Shown here in pieces: positions 46,040 through 57,049 of a stretch of DNA of 64,000 nucleotides. Position numbers and translations under genes: made by a program. The notes beneath the pieces are model-generated. The model saw only the letters and a program-made list of their open reading frames with translations. It ran no database searches and was not told the origin of the DNA. The DNA comes from Ipomoea triloba (taxonomy: Eukaryota; Streptophyta; Magnoliopsida; Solanales; Convolvulaceae), in contig NC_044922.1 in the NCBI RefSeq assembly GCF_003576645.1, positions 15,242,072 through 15,306,071 on the forward strand, read 5' to 3'. The stretch's first letter is position 1, and every line of letters begins with the position of its first letter.

Positions 46040-46960
46040 CCATCCGTCCGTTGCCTGCCACTTGTCGCCATCTGAACGATCGGCCTCCTCTATAAATATC
46101 TCTCTTCCTCCCTCCATTTCTTCTTTCCACTCTCCCAAAACTTCTGACGCTCTCCCTCTCGTTTTTCCGGCCACTTCCCTCTTTTTCCGGTCAGCCCTTC
46201 TCATCGTTCGTTCCAACCATCGCCCCCTTTCTTCTAATGTCAATTTCTTTCTTTCTTTCTTTTTTCCTATATTCTTTACACTCTTTTAAAATGTCTTCTT
46301 CCGCCACTTCCTCTACGTCTTCCCGAACCGAGTCGTCTTGGCAGGATTTTTTAGGTCACCACTCTCACGTGAACAATCTATTTTGGAGAATTTCATTCCT
46401 TTGTACTCTAGGAAAATGACAAGCCTTGAATGGTCTTGTCAATGTCATTCATGCGTAGCACGTGTGGTTCCAAGTACAATTTTTGCTCTATAAACAGAGC
46501 CATACAACATCATGAACCATAGTGTTTCCTTTGAGTTTTCTTTGCAGGAACCATAGAGTCAAAGAAAGCTGTCAAGAATATGGAGAGGCGCTCTTCGAGT
46601 CGTCTAGCCGAGCGAGCTAGACTCGAGAAACTGAGGAGCAGGAGGGCTGCTCAAGGTGGCTATGAAGTTGGAGACTCGTCAAATAACCCTTTGATAGTTT
46701 TATTTGACGAGGAAGAGGTGATAGTAGCACATCCAGAAAGGGAAGGAAGAAGCAGCCTACCTCCAGATCCTGACTACCTGTAGTTTCTAGACGAGATGTA
46801 TGGAATGACCGAACAGAACTCTCCGACAAGTACCTATCTCGTAGTCACGCCCTTCTGGGAAGAAATGCATACTTCTACGTTGCTTGAATCCCCCATTCCT
46901 CTACCATGGACCCAGGCCAAGACGTGAAAGTGCATCACTCACCCCTCGAAGAAGGAGTGA
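46040..46960 (+). pseudogene. Gene-like fragments, probably from a retroelement, not recognised
   Basis: A pyrimidine-rich stretch (46080-46290) with TATAAATAT near 46091 resembles a promoter and leader. It is followed by a short frame MSSSATSSTSSRTESSWQDF (46291-46419). A second frame, MERRSSSRLAERARLEKLRS (46580-46783), is rich in Arg and Glu and ends in an acidic stretch. A donor-like GGAAAATGACAAG and a TTTGCAG acceptor near 46544 suggest an intron between them. I recognise no domain. The position upstream of a 90-bp minisatellite and a Gypsy relic suggests decayed retroelement sequence, but that is inference. Confidence 0.35.
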
Positions 46961-47084
46961 AGGGTGAAGTCTAACGTAATCGTTCGACTTGCATGAGATG
47001 TACTTAACATGAATAAAATGTTTCTTTTCTCCCTTCTGCAGACTCCCTTTTCTCGAGAAGCCTAAGAGGATCGACTAACTTTGT

Positions 47085-47575
47085 AATGAAGGTCAACTGG
47101 TCAACTCCTCCTGACTGCAAATGCCAGTTGTCGACCGACTTCTCAAGGAAGGGCGACTGGTCAGCTCCTGACTTCAAACTCATAACCCTCTTTCTTCTAA
47201 GGCCTGAAAAGGCCATTGGTCGACCAACTTCTCATGGAAGGGTGACCGGTCAACTCATGACCGCAAACTCCAAACCCCCTTTCTTCTAAGGCCTAAAAAG
47301 GCCAGTGGTCAACCGACTTCTCAAGGAAGGGCGACTGGTCAGCTCTGGAATTCAAACTCCGAACCCCCTTTCTTCTAAGGCCTAAAAAGGTCAATTGTTG
47401 ACCGACTTCTCAAGGAAGGGCGACTGGTCAACTCCTGACTTCAAATTCCGAACCCCCTTTCTTCTAAAGTCTGAAAAGGCCAATTATCAACTGACTTCTC
47501 TAGGATGGGCAACCAGTCAACTCCTAATTGCAAACTCCGAACCCCCTTTCTTCTAAGCCCTTAAAAGGCTTCTAA
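47085..47575. repeat. 90-bp minisatellite, about five to six copies
   Basis: Units recur with a period close to 90 bp, for example GGCCTGAAAAGGCCATTGGT (about 47200), GGCCTAAAAAGGCCAGTGGT (47290) and GGCCTAAAAAGGTCAATTGT (47380), each followed by CGACTTCTCAAGGAAGGGCG, ACTGGTCA and a CCCCCTTTCTTCTAA block. Copies differ at several positions. Ninety bases equals 30 codons, but stops occur in most frames. Confidence 0.88.
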
Positions 47576-47579
47576 TTCT

Positions 47580-47583
<4 letters not shown>

Positions 47584-47630
<47 letters not shown>

Positions 47631-47665
47631 TATTTATTTATTTATATTTATTTATTTATTTATAC
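47584..47665. repeat. (TA)n and (TTTA)n microsatellite
   Basis: About 22 TA repeats followed by TTTA tetranucleotides. It lies immediately after the minisatellite. Confidence 0.9.
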
Positions 47666-47669
47666 TCAA

Positions 47670-48000
47670 CACAACAACAGTTCTGCAAACAATATATAAA
47701 ACAAACAGTTTACAATATATAAATATAAACATTCAAATATATATGCCAAGCAGATTCGCATATACAGAAGTGAGATGAGAAAATATAAACATACAAATCA
47801 AATAAAAAAGACAAAGAAAAAGAGAAGTCCACCAAAAGAGAATCTCAATTCCAACATAATGAGAATGAAATTGTCACCAACTGATTCAAATCAATTTATA
47901 CTAATCAACTTATTCAAGCTCACTTTTGAAGAATCAAGAGTCAAAAATCAAAATATGCATATGATTTTGACTATTGCTAAGCTCCCAATTCAAATATCAA
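47670..48000. other. AT-rich spacer, no gene recognised
   Basis: Short A-rich open frames only. No conserved sequence was seen before the Gypsy relic begins near 48000. Confidence 0.5.
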
Positions 48001-48029
48001 CGACGTTGAGCCCTCAGGATCAATCGAGT

Positions 48030-49067
48030 CACCGATGAACCCGGCCAGCGGTCCGTAGCCAAGTACATAACATGGGCAGTCCCTATTTCTGGTATGTAGT
48101 CAAGTACATAACATTCACACAGCTGCCTGTATCAACCAAAACTCTCCAGACCACCGTTCCCTGAATGTCTATTGCAATGACCAACGCGTCACGGTGCGGA
48201 GTTGAGCCTCGGGGCAGGTCATCATCAGTAAAAGTCTCGGCAAGTTCTCTTTCGGTCAAATTCCTAAATGGCGACTGCCCCCACATATAATTGCCTTGCC
48301 CAAGCCTTTCGGGCACTCTCCGTATCAACTCCTTCTAGGCCGCCTACGATCACGTTGATGACGGGCTTGCCCTTCCATTCTCTACTATTCTCCTCCTCGA
48401 CTGTGGGCTACTTGCCTTTACCGGTCACTCTACCAGCCGATCAAGGGACATTACCGCGAGGCCATAGTGGGCCTATGCGCCGTCACTAATTGGTTGGTCA
48501 TCTGCGTTGAATGAGCTTCTCGAGCTCAGCTTTCATGACCTCACAATCCTTTGTCGAGTGTGAATAATTTCAGCAGTATCAACAATAAAGGGTTGCATGC
48601 AGGTCCAAACCTTGCGAGTTATCCCCTAGCCATACGGGTAGTGGAGGCGGCAACTACTCTCGCACCTCTTGGATAGGTTGTGCGGGCGGTCTATAACCAC
48701 TTGGTCCCAACCTGTCATGCACTTGTCACATAGTCACTCGACCTGTAGTGGCCCCCTCAGACCGGGAACGCTTTAGTATCGCACATGACTGCCTTCTCTT
48801 CTACTTGACTGCATCCTCAGTGTCAGCAAGCTGATTAGCTCTCTGAATGGCCTGAGCATATGTTTGAGGATTTTCATCACGCATCTTGCCATACTGCCCG
48901 TCTGGGTGCAGGGACTCTATAAAAAGGGCTAGTGTTGTCTAGTCGTCCCATCCTCCTTCGACTGCTTGGACCTCTTTCTGCTACCTAGCCAAATAGCCCC
49001 GTAGGCTCTCTCCTTCATCTTGACGTGCCCAAGCCAAATCAAAGAACTTCTTAGGCTTCATGCTACC
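48030..49067 (-). pseudogene. Ty3/Gypsy gag-protease relic, truncated
   Basis: On the minus strand, the gag part (49067-48780) gives LLPGSMKPKKFFDLAWARQD, ESLRGYLAR, LALFIESLHPDGQYGKMRDE and AQAIQRANQLADTEDAVK, matching the retrotransposon gag pattern, with several in-frame stops. The 48328-48083 frame contains DALVIAIDIQGTVVWRVLVD followed by TGSCVNVMY, the retropepsin active-site region (DTG) of Gypsy elements. Reverse transcriptase and integrase are absent. The 5' side of gag is cut at about 49068, where the duplicated Copia segment begins. Confidence 0.82.
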
Positions 49068-49519
49068 TGGCAAAAGTCCAAAATTGTTCTTCTAGCGCTT
49101 GCGCTTCCATGGCAAATCAAATTTTCTTTGCATGTTGACCATGCTACATGAACCCCCCCACGTACACATCCCATGCAGCATGATAATTCCACATACTCAT
49201 GAAACTCTCACATATACAGCTTCAAGTTTGAAAAAAAAATAAAATTCAAAGGCTTGCTCTATATATTGTCGTACATCTATCACAATCTCACAAATTCATA
49301 GCTACAAATTCATTGCGGTTTTTTTGTTTGGTCGCTTTCTAAGTGATACTCTATCTAGTTACATTCGATGCATTTATTGTTCGTGATAGAAATTTATGGC
49401 TTCCTACTTGATTTTGCCTCGAAAGTGGTGTTTTTGGCACCTGTTCATCAAAAGGGGGAGAACGTTCTACTCAGGGGGAGCACAATTAATTTTGATCAAC
49501 ATATGCCAAAGGGGGAGTT
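49068..49519 (+). mobile_element. Extra copy of the Copia 3' internal end, upstream of the 5' LTR
   Basis: This 452-bp segment is nearly identical to 57429-57878, the stretch that immediately precedes the 3' LTR, including all three AAAGGGGGAG-type purine tracts. It lies directly against the 5' LTR. It is therefore not part of the LTR but a remnant of a second element copy sharing that LTR. Its left edge falls inside the Gypsy gag relic with no recognisable LTR or duplication. Confidence 0.75.
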
Positions 49520-50453
49520 TGTGATACTGTAAATAGCATGTTGGCTAAATGTTGATAAATTAATTATGAGTCCAGTACATGAATTACATGAAGATTAGGC
49601 TTTTTGGACCTACACGTATGAGGTCTTTTTGGACCTACACGTATGAGGTATATGAGAAGAGCTTAATGCATGCAAATAAATGTAATGCATGGACCTACAC
49701 GTATGAAGTATATGAGATGAGTTTAATACATGCAAATGAATGTAATGCATGTAAATGAAGCTTAGTCTACTGCACTGCATAAATTAAAAGGATGGGATGA
49801 CATATTGGTTGAGATCAGATGACATATTCAAAGCCACATGTTCATACATTCAATTTCAGTACGTGGAAGGTTGAAATGAGGCTACAAATGTGGAAGAAAT
49901 CAAGTGGAGCTACAGCCACACGTCCATATAATTATGATCCTAAGTCTCAGGAGTTTTTTTCCTATAAATTGGCGTTGTGTAATAGCAATCAATTCGAAGT
50001 TTTCAGACACTATTGAAATAACATTCTACTTAGAAGAAAACTTCAACAAGATGAACGGAGGAAAATTCGAAGTGGCACGACTTCAACGATTAAGTTTGGA
50101 AAATCAGGTTCGTTACAATTTGTGTAATTTGTAGAATTATCCAAATTTGTAATTCGTTATTTTTCAGAAAGTTACTTACAAGATTAGTGGTTCAAATAGG
50201 TGTTAGTCCTAGTTTGTGTAATTCATTGAATCTTGTAAAGTGTAAAAACTTAGAGTTGCACTTGGCTGAAATATATTTTGGGCGTGGCCCCGCAGAATAG
50301 AAGGCAGTCTTCAACTGCATTATCAAATATCTGTGCTTATAATTATTTGTCTCTTATTCTGTTATACCTTCCAAATATTATTCTTGATCGAGATCGGTTT
50401 TTGTGATATTTAAATTCGGTAGTGAACGTACATCCGTGCATTATAAACTAACA
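49520..50453 (+). mobile_element. 5' LTR of the Sirevirus-like Copia element (934 bp)
   Basis: Starts TGTGATACTGTAAATAGC after a purine tract and ends ATAAACTAACA two bases before the primer binding site. Its length equals that of the 3' LTR. By eye I count about nine substitutions between them, roughly 1%, so the insertion is young. It carries tandem GGACCTACACGTATGAGG repeats (near 49608 and 49630) and a TATAAATTGG TATA-like box at about 49963. Confidence 0.88.
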
Positions 50454-50455
50454 AT

Positions 50456-50467
50456 TGGTATCAGAGC
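50456..50467 (+). promoter_or_regulatory. Primer binding site for initiator tRNA-Met
   Basis: TGGTATCAGAGC, complementary to the 3' end of plant initiator tRNA-Met, two bases after the 5' LTR. This is the usual minus-strand primer site of plant Copia elements. Confidence 0.92.
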
Positions 50468-50523
50468 AGTGTCGCTCAAATTACTAGCGAGATCCTAGGG
50501 ATACTCTAGTTATATTTTGCAGG

Positions 50524-51276
50524 ATGGAAGAGGGGGCATCAATTTCGAGGCCTCCATTATTGAAAGGTGTCAGCAATTATGCCTTTTGGAAGGCGAGAAT
50601 GAGGGTGTTCATAAAGTCGCTTGATGAGGAATGCTGGGACTCTATAGAAAATGGTTGGACCCCACCAACGATCATCGAACAAAATGAGATAAAGAAAAAA
50701 CCAGTGATCAGTTGGACATTTGAGGAGAAAAGGCCATCATCAGCAAACAACAGAGCCTTGAATGCAATTCATAGTGCCATGAGTTCAGACCAATTTATGC
50801 TTATATCCGCCACAGATCGGGCAAAGGATGCATGGGACGCACTAGAAACTCACTTTGAAGGTACTGGGTCTGTGAAAGTATCCAAAATACAGATGCTCAT
50901 GTCCCAATATGAGAGTCTACGGATGGAGGAAACAGAAACTGTCTCAGAGTTCAGTGCACGTGTCAAAAGCCTTACAAACAATGCTTTCAACCTAGGGGAG
51001 CCATTTGATGAAGAAAGGATGGTTCGTAAGGTGTTGCGGTCTCTACCTCCAAAGTTTAAAATGCAAGCAATTGCTATTAAACAATCTACAGACCTAAAAA
51101 CACTCACACTAGATGCGTTGATGGGCAATCTTCAAACCTTCGAGATGGAATTAGACGAGGAAGACAAGTATTCGAAGAAAAACAAGGGAGTAGCTTTTGG
51201 TGTAACTACACAGAATACTGGCTCAGATTCTGAATCTGATGAGGCCATGGCACTGTTAACCAAGAAATTTACATAG
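50524..51276 (+). CDS. Copia gag N-terminal part, ended by an in-frame TAG
   Basis: Structural protein of the retrotransposon particle. The 250-residue frame shows the UBN2/gag pattern: RPPLLKGVSNYAFWKARMRV, an AWDALETHFEGTGSVKVSKI block, LRMEETETVSEFSARVKSLT, and VLRSLPPKFKMQAIAI. The start is the first ATG after the primer binding site. It stops at TAG 51274-51276, but the next codons continue in the same frame into a basic stretch ([14 protein letters not shown]) and the zinc knuckle. The stop therefore splits gag rather than ending it. Whether the stop is read through or disabling cannot be told from sequence. Confidence 0.88.
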   Translation: MEEGASISRPPLLKGVSNYAFWKARMRVFIKSLDEECWDSIENGWTPPTIIEQNEIKKKPVISWTFEEKRPSSANNRALNAIHSAMSSDQFMLISATDRAKDAWDALETHFEGTGSVKVSKIQMLMSQYESLRMEETETVSEFSARVKSLTNNAFNLGEPFDEERMVRKVLRSLPPKFKMQAIAIKQSTDLKTLTLDALMGNLQTFEMELDEEDKYSKKNKGVAFGVTTQNTGSDSESDEAMALLTKKFT

Positions 51277-54200
51277 TTTCTGAAGAAGGCTAGAGGTCGA
51301 GGAAAGACGAGAGGATCAAACTCTAGAAATGAAGGAAGCAATCAAAAACCAAAAATTGTGGGTGTCGACTACAAACAGAAGGGAATTCAGTGCTACGAAT
51401 GTGGAGGCTATGGGCACGTGCAAGCAGACTGTGCTAACAACAAAGGAAAGAAATCCTTTACTCTCACTTGGAGTGATACAGATGACTCCGACAAAGATAC
51501 ACAAGAGGAGCAACAAACCAACTTTGTGGCATTTCATGGTAATATATATCACCCAGACGATATAGAAGAACGAGCTAACTTTGAAAAATTCTTCAAGTGT
51601 GCAGATCAAGAAGAACCAGAGCTCAAGGAAGTGTCATGTCACGAGGATGACTCTCAATCAGAAGATGAAGATGGTCTAGCAAAAGCATATGAAGAACTGT
51701 GCCTAAGTTGGGTTGAGGTAAGTAAATTAAATCGTTCTTTGCTTAAAGATGCTAAGAATCTTGAAGAAGAAAATCTGAAACTGAAATCTTTGGTAAAAGT
51801 TCTTGAAAACGAGATAAGAACAAAAGATTCTAGTGAAAGATCTTTACAAAAGGAACTGGAGCACTTGAGGAAACAAGTCCGGATGCTGAACACGGGTACC
51901 GACAAGTTAGAGGAGATACTAAGAACAGATGGACAATCTTTGACCAAAATAGGGTTGGGATATGTTGAAGGAAGAACCAATCAGTCAAAGACTACCTGGT
52001 TGAGAGAAAAGACAATAGAGGTAAGGAAAAACACTAATCATCGTTACAATAAAAGTTGTTTTAGATGTAACAAACGAGGGCATAGTTGGAGGTGGTGTAA
52101 AGCACTAGAACTAAAACTAAAAAAAATGTGGAGACCCAAGATCACATGTATGGCAACAAAAATTTCAATGTCAGCTAGCGTGTCATCAACATGGTACTTC
52201 GACAGCGGGTGCTCCAGACACATGACTGGACACAAAGGGTATTTGACAATTGTAACATATGCACATGATGGCCATGTCACTTTCGGTGACGGAGAGAAAG
52301 GAGAAATCATTGGACGAGGAACGCTCGACACAGAAGGTATGCTTAAACTTGAAAATGTCTTTTTGGTAGAAGGTCTAAAAGCCAACCTAATTAGCATAAG
52401 TCAATTATGTGATCAAAACTTGCTTGTTAGTTTTACCAAGAAAAAATGCAAAGTGTTTGATACTCAACAAACATGTGTTATGGAAGGGATTAGAACAGCT
52501 GATAATTGTTATATGATCAAATCTGTGCTCATGTGTAATAGTGTCACAACCAATGAATGCACAAATTGGCATTACAAACTTGGGCATTTAAATTATCATG
52601 ACATGGAAAAGTTAGGTAAAGCTGGGGCAGTCAGAGGACTTCCAAACCTCACAATCACGAAGAAATCTCAACTGTGTGGACCATGTCAAGAAGGCAAGCA
52701 AACCAGAGTGCATCATAAAAGGTTAGTACACATTTCTACTACTAGAATTCTTGAACTACTACACATGGACCTAATTGGTCCAACTCAAGTAGAGAGTCTA
52801 GGAGGAAAAAAATATGTGTTGGTATGTGTGGATGATTTTTCACGCTTTACATGGATTGACTTCTTAAAAGAAAAATTTGACACTTTTACTGCCTTTGAAA
52901 AAATCTGTTTGAGATTACAAAGAGAAAAGGAGGCACAGATTGTGAAAATCATCAGGATAAAAAGTGACCACGGTAGGGAATTTGAAAATAATTCTTTTAG
53001 TAACTTCTGTGACAAAACTGGCATACAACATGAATTTTCTGCTCCTAAAACACCGCAACAGAACGGGCTAGTGGAAAGAAAAAATAGAACTCTACAAGAG
53101 ATGGCAAGAGTAATGCTACTCACTAAAAACATCTCTCAGAGATTCTGGGCTGAAGCAATGAGTACAGCATGTCACATCACAAATAGGGTAATTTTAAGAT
53201 CAGGTACTAAACTTACCCCCTATGAACTGTGGAAAGGGAGAACCCCGAATCTAAAGTATTTTCATGTGTTTGGAAGTACATGTTACATTTTGAATGACAG
53301 GGAACAAAGAGGCAAGTTTGATGCTAAAAGCGACGAAGGAATTTTCTTAGGATACTCAACACATAGCAAAGCCTATAGAGTATTTAACAAGAGAACCAAG
53401 TCCATCATGGAATCAACAAATGTGGTGGTTGATGATCATGTGAGCAATAAACATGATGACGATGATGAAGAAGCACATGAACAGACAGCATGCTTGAGAG
53501 AAACATCAGAAAAGGCAGAAGAAAATGCATCGTCAACCGAAAATATGGAACACAAAGACAGCTCAGACATAATTCCATCCACAAGAATTCAGAAAAATCA
53601 CCCAATTGACAATGTGATTGGTGAAATCACATCAGGGGTTAGAACAAGGGGCAAAGAAAAGAAAAACTATCGTGAGATGATAGGCTACTCGTGCTACATC
53701 TCAATGATAGAACCAAAAAATGTGTGTGAAGCCCTTAAAGATGAGTGTTGGATACATGCCATGCAAGAGGAACTACTCCAATTCGAAAGGAATGAGGTAT
53801 GGGACTTAGTACCGAGACCTGAGAATGTAAATGTCATTGGTACTAAATGGATTTTCAGGAACAAATCAGACGAAAATGGAATAGTCGTCAGAAATAAAGC
53901 TCGTTTGGTAGCACAAGGGTATTCACAGATGGAAGGCATTGATTTCGAAGAAACATTTGCACCAGTGGCAAGACTAGAATCTATCAGACTTCTCATCTCC
54001 ATCGCATGTTCACTAGGGTTCAAATTACAACAAATGGATGTCAAGACAGCGTTCCTAAACGGATATCTCAAAGAAGAAGTATATGTTGCACAACCTAAAG
54101 GGTTTGAAAGCTCAAAACATCCAGACCATGTGTACAAGCTAAAGAAAGCTTTTTATGGACTAAAGCAAGCACCTAGGGCATGGTATGAAAGGCTTACTGA

Positions 54201-54807
54201 GTACCTAATCAAGAAAGGATATACAAGGGGAAGTGTCGATAAGACACTGTTCATCAAAAGGTATGATTCTGATATTATAATTGCTCAAGTTTATGTTGAT
54301 GATATTGTGTTTGGATCAACATCTGCAAGTCATGCTAACAATTTTGTGAATCTCATGCAAGAAGAATTTGAAATGAGCATGGTAGGTGAACTGTCCTACT
54401 TTCTAGGTCTGCAGATCAAACAAACTTCTGAAGGTATGTTTGTCTCACAAACGAAATACGCTAACAATCTTGTAAAACGATTTGGACTCGACACTTCTAA
54501 ATGTGTACGAACTCCATTTCCCACACACACGAGACTGCAGAGAGATGAAGTAGGTAAAAGTGTTGACACAAGTCTATATCGAAGCATGATAGGCAGTTTG
54601 TTATATCTAACTGCGAGTCGCCCCGACATTAGCTTCAGTGTTGGAGCCTGTGCTCGATACCAGGCAGATCCCAAGGAATCACACCTGATTGTTGTAAAAC
54701 GTATCATAAAATACGTAAAAGGCACTGTAAATTTAGGTATTTGGTACTCAAATAGATCAAACACTCAACTTGTTGGTTTTACAGATGCAGACTGGCTGGA
54801 AATATAG
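51277..54807 (+). CDS. Copia gag C-terminus and pol polyprotein (protease, integrase, reverse transcriptase, start of RNase H)
   Basis: In-frame continuation of gag, with no ATG required if read through. The order is Copia-type. Zinc knuckle [14 protein letters not shown] is at 51391-51432. A coiled-coil-rich acidic region follows, then a second knuckle [14 protein letters not shown] (52057-52098). The protease DSG is at 52201-52209. The pre-integrase motif is [18 protein letters not shown]. The integrase D,D35E residues are at about 52768, 52966 and 53074 ([24 protein letters not shown]). The reverse transcriptase has [34 protein letters not shown] and YVDD (54292-54303). The RNase H start DADW is at about 54785-54796. 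The frame ends prematurely at 54807 because of a one-base frame change just after DADW. The long middle region and multiple purine tracts support the Sirevirus lineage. Confidence 0.93.
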   Translation, partial: FLKKARGRGKTRGSNSRNEGSNQKPKIVGVDYKQKGIQCYECGGYGHVQADCANNKGKKSFTLTWSDTDDSDKDTQEEQQTNFVAFHGNIYHPDDIEERANFEKFFKCADQEEPELKEVSCHEDDSQSEDEDGLAKAYEELCLSWVEVSKLNRSLLKDAKNLEEENLKLKSLVKVLENEIRTKDSSERSLQKELEHLRKQVRMLNTGTDKLEEILRTDGQSLTKIGLGYVEGRTNQSKTTWLREKTIEVRKNTNHRYNKSCFRCNKRGHSWRWCKALELKLKKMWRPKITCMATKISMSASVSSTWYFDSGCSRHMTGHKGYLTIVTYAHDGHVTFGDGEKGEIIGRGTLDTEGMLKLENVFLVEGLKANLISISQLCDQNLLVSFTKKKCKVFDTQQTCVMEGIRTADNCYMIKSVLMCNSVTTNECTNWHYKLGHLNYHDMEKLGKAGAVRGLPNLTITKKSQLCGPCQEGKQTRVHHKRLVHISTTRILELLHMDLIGPTQVESLGGKKYVLVCVDDFSRFTWIDFLKEKFDTFTAFEKICLRLQREKEAQIVKIIRIKSDHGREFENNSFSNFCDKTGIQHEFSAPKTPQQNGLVERKNRTLQEMARVMLLTKNISQRFWAEAMSTACHITNRVILRSGTKLTPYELWKGRTPNLKYFHVFGSTCYILNDREQRGKFDAKSDEGIFLGYSTHSKAYRVFNKRTKSIMESTNVVVDDHVSNKHDDDDEEAHEQTACLRETSEKAEENASSTENMEHKDSSDIIPSTRIQKNHPIDNVIGEITSGVRTRGKEKKNYREMIGYSCYISMIEPKNVCEALKDECWIHAMQEELLQFERNEVWDLVPRPENVNVIGTKWIFRNKSDENGIVVRNKARLVAQGYSQMEGIDFEETFAPVARLESIRLLISIACSLGFKLQQMDVKTAFLNGYLKEEVYVAQPKGFESSKHPDHVYKLKKAFYGLKQAPRAWYERLTEYLIKKGYTRGSVDKTLFIKRYDSDIIIAQVYVDDIVFGSTSASHANNFVNLMQEEFEMSMVGELSYFLGLQIKQTSEGMFVSQTKYANNLVKRFGLDTSKCVRTPFPTHTRLQRDEVGKSVDTSLYRSMIGSLLYLTASRPDISFSVGACARYQADPKESHLIVVKRIIKYVKGTVNLGIWYSNRSNTQLVGFTDADWLEI

Positions 54808-55235
54808 ATGACCGGAAAAGTACATCAGGAGGCTGTTTTTACCTAGGTTCAAATTTAATATCTTGGTTAAGCAAAAAACAAAACTCCATATCCTTGTCAA
54901 CTGCAGAAGTAGAATATATAGCTGCAGGGAGTAGTTGTGCTCAATTACTCTGGATGAAACAAATGCTGGCAGATTATGGTCTTTCACAGGAAGTCATTAC
55001 ATTATACTGTGATAATTCGAGCGCTATCAGCATCACAAAAAATCCCGTATTACACTCCAGAACAAAACACATAGACATTCGGCATCATTTCATTCGGGAG
55101 CTTGTAGAAGACAAAATCATTTGCCTGGAATATGTTCATACAGAAAACCAACTTGCTGATGTTTTCACAAAAGCCTTGGATGGCAACAGGTTTGAAACTC
55201 TCAGGCACAAACTGGGATTGTGTACATTATGTTAA
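54798..55235 (+). CDS. Copia RNase H, C-terminal part in shifted frame
   Basis: Continues the RNase H domain in another frame: [40 protein letters not shown], and [20 protein letters not shown] followed by [13 protein letters not shown] and [12 protein letters not shown]. These are the standard Copia RNase H signatures up to the polyprotein end. The stop is at 55233-55235. The frame change near 54797 lies in a short G run, so a sequencing error or a genuine mutation are both possible. Confidence 0.88.
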   Translation, partial: GNIDDRKSTSGGCFYLGSNLISWLSKKQNSISLSTAEVEYIAAGSSCAQLLWMKQMLADYGLSQEVITLYCDNSSAISITKNPVLHSRTKHIDIRHHFIRELVEDKIICLEYVHTENQLADVFTKALDGNRFETLRHKLGLCTLC

Positions 55236-55711
55236 TTCATATTTAAAAAAAAAGGGGGTTTAAAAAAAATCTTTTTCGTTTATTGTTTTTTTTCTCTCAA
55301 ACATCTCTTTTTCTACTCTTTGTCTACATATCGCACTAACTTTCACATTAATATATTGTGTTATTTTTCCTTTTAGTTATTAGTGTACAGTATGTTTAGT
55401 TTTTGTTAGGATCTAAAATAGCTTTTATTCCTTTTAGTTTTTAATGTTATAAAACAAAAAAATGGTTCACGGTATTTATTTTGCTTCTATTCCTTTTAGT
55501 TTTCTTTAATTTATTATCTTTTCTTTTGACAGATTCTCTCCCTTTGATATACATATATATATCTATATTAGTTTGTTTGTTAGACTTCTTTGCTTTATTT
55601 TAGGCCTTTCGTTCTCTTTTCATTACTATTTAAATCTAACCCACATTCATGCGTATGTACAAATCATTTTCTTTCTTGATAGTTGTTTAAAACAGATTAC
55701 TCGTCTCTTCC
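55236..55711 (+). other. Internal Copia spacer, pyrimidine-rich
   Basis: A T/C-rich stretch with recurring CTTTTAGTTTT / TTCCTTTTAGTT phrases between pol and the third ORF. It has no coding frame. Similar spacers separate pol from the extra ORF in Sirevirus-type elements, and it may supply a promoter or splice acceptor for that ORF. Confidence 0.5.
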
Positions 55712-57049
55712 ATGGCTCCTAACCTACAACTCAGCCTGGGAAACATAAACACAGAAAAAACAAATGAGAGTAGCTCTGGGAAGGAAACCGCCACTACTAC
55801 CAATGACAAAATCACAGGTGGTTCAATCTCTCAAACCTCTTATCCGTTTGCGTACAGCCCGAAACCCACATACAAAGCGGTTGAAAACTATTCATCCTTT
55901 CCCAAGGAAAATCTACTGGATGTGCATGCTGCCAAAGCCGAAGAACAACGACTAAGTATCCCTGTCTATCCTCACCGAATGACTCGGTCTGCCACCAAGC
56001 GCCATCAGGAAGCATTATTAAAATCCATCCCGGTCAACTACTCTGTTTCAGATGCATCAAGAATTTTTTTCACTGATGACCTAAAACCTGTGTTCGATCT
56101 CATGATACAAAAAAATTTTATCTGCCAACGGAAACTTCTTCTAGATGAGTTTAGCCTACACCCTGGAGTCACAGGGTTACTTGAAAAAGTTGGTCTGTCG
56201 CAAACTATTGGCAGAATTGATAGGTTTGTGAAAATAGTGGTATGTGAATTTTACACAAGCCTAGTACCGGAATTGGTTCAACAAGGGAAGGTTTTTCTAC
56301 GAGGAAGGTTTTATGATTTTAATCCGACCGTGATTAATTCCCTATTTGATTCACCAAATATAAATGATGACTATCAAGAGGATTTAGACATCGTGGCATA
56401 TGAATTGACGGGTGGGATCAAGCATTTGTGGACAACTAAAGATACTGTGCAATCAGCCATTCTCACTCCGACATATGCATTGTTGCATAAAGTTGCCCTG
56501 CATAATTGGATGCCAACAAAACACAAAAGCTATGTCAAAGCGTCATTAGCTGTGTTTTTGCACAAAATTGCAAATGGCGTAAAAATTAACTTAGGGAAGC
56601 TTTTGTTTGATCAAGTGCTTGACGCTCGGGATGGCAAACAAAGGAGAAAGGAACTCATTTTACCTAACATGATTTTTAATTTGCTTGTTATGCAGGGATT
56701 CCAAGTCAATAAAGATGATTGTTTTGAGACGGAGGTCGTACCAATTAAAGTGGACTCACGCTTACTAGTCCATGATCATGCCGAGGACATTGGAGTTACG
56801 AAGTTTACAACATCGTTTCCTATGAGTCATCGAATTATTAGTTTCCTTCACGAAGAATTGAAATGGATTGCTGATCAACAAGAAATGCTACAAGCTAGAG
56901 AAAAGATTATTAATGCTTTCTTGTCCTCACTATTATGGGACTCTGCTGCACCTGCCAGGCCCTCGCACCATCCTGCTGACTCATCTGCCTCCAATCCAGG
57001 TTATACACCGCTAGCACCGGGTGACACCACTAAATCTCGCGTTGCTTGA
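55712..57049 (+). CDS. Third ORF of the Copia element, plant transposon protein-like domain
   Basis: A 445-residue intact frame on the sense strand between pol and the 3' LTR. The N-terminus is low-complexity Ser/Thr/Asn-rich (residues 1-90). Residues about 115-330 resemble the 'putative plant transposon protein' domain: FVKIVVCEFYTSLVPELVQQ, GKVFLRGRFYDFNPTVINSL, HKSYVKASLAVFLHKIANGV, and LILPNMIFNLLVMQGF. The C-terminus is Pro/Ala/Ser-rich. There is no obvious signal peptide or transmembrane helix, so I do not call it envelope-like, although it occupies the position of the env-like gene of some Sireviruses. The start ATG has a CCATGGC context. Its function is unknown. Confidence 0.8.
   Translation: MAPNLQLSLGNINTEKTNESSSGKETATTTNDKITGGSISQTSYPFAYSPKPTYKAVENYSSFPKENLLDVHAAKAEEQRLSIPVYPHRMTRSATKRHQEALLKSIPVNYSVSDASRIFFTDDLKPVFDLMIQKNFICQRKLLLDEFSLHPGVTGLLEKVGLSQTIGRIDRFVKIVVCEFYTSLVPELVQQGKVFLRGRFYDFNPTVINSLFDSPNINDDYQEDLDIVAYELTGGIKHLWTTKDTVQSAILTPTYALLHKVALHNWMPTKHKSYVKASLAVFLHKIANGVKINLGKLLFDQVLDARDGKQRRKELILPNMIFNLLVMQGFQVNKDDCFETEVVPIKVDSRLLVHDHAEDIGVTKFTTSFPMSHRIISFLHEELKWIADQQEMLQAREKIINAFLSSLLWDSAAPARPSHHPADSSASNPGYTPLAPGDTTKSRVA

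Noticed and set aside
49819..50134. Short open frames repeated at 58178-58493
   Set aside because: They lie within the two LTRs of the Copia element and have no independent coding support.
49068..50453. A 1.39 kb LTR starting at 49068
   Set aside because: The stretch 49068-49519 contains the purine tracts that precede the 3' LTR; equal-length 934-bp LTRs starting TGTGATACTG after the last purine tract fit better.
50850..54764. Numerous minus-strand open frames of 60-147 codons across the Copia element
   Set aside because: They are antisense shadows of gag and pol.
55712..57049. Calling the third Copia ORF an envelope protein
   Set aside because: No signal peptide, transmembrane helix or cleavage motif is visible; the core looks like a plant transposon-protein domain instead.
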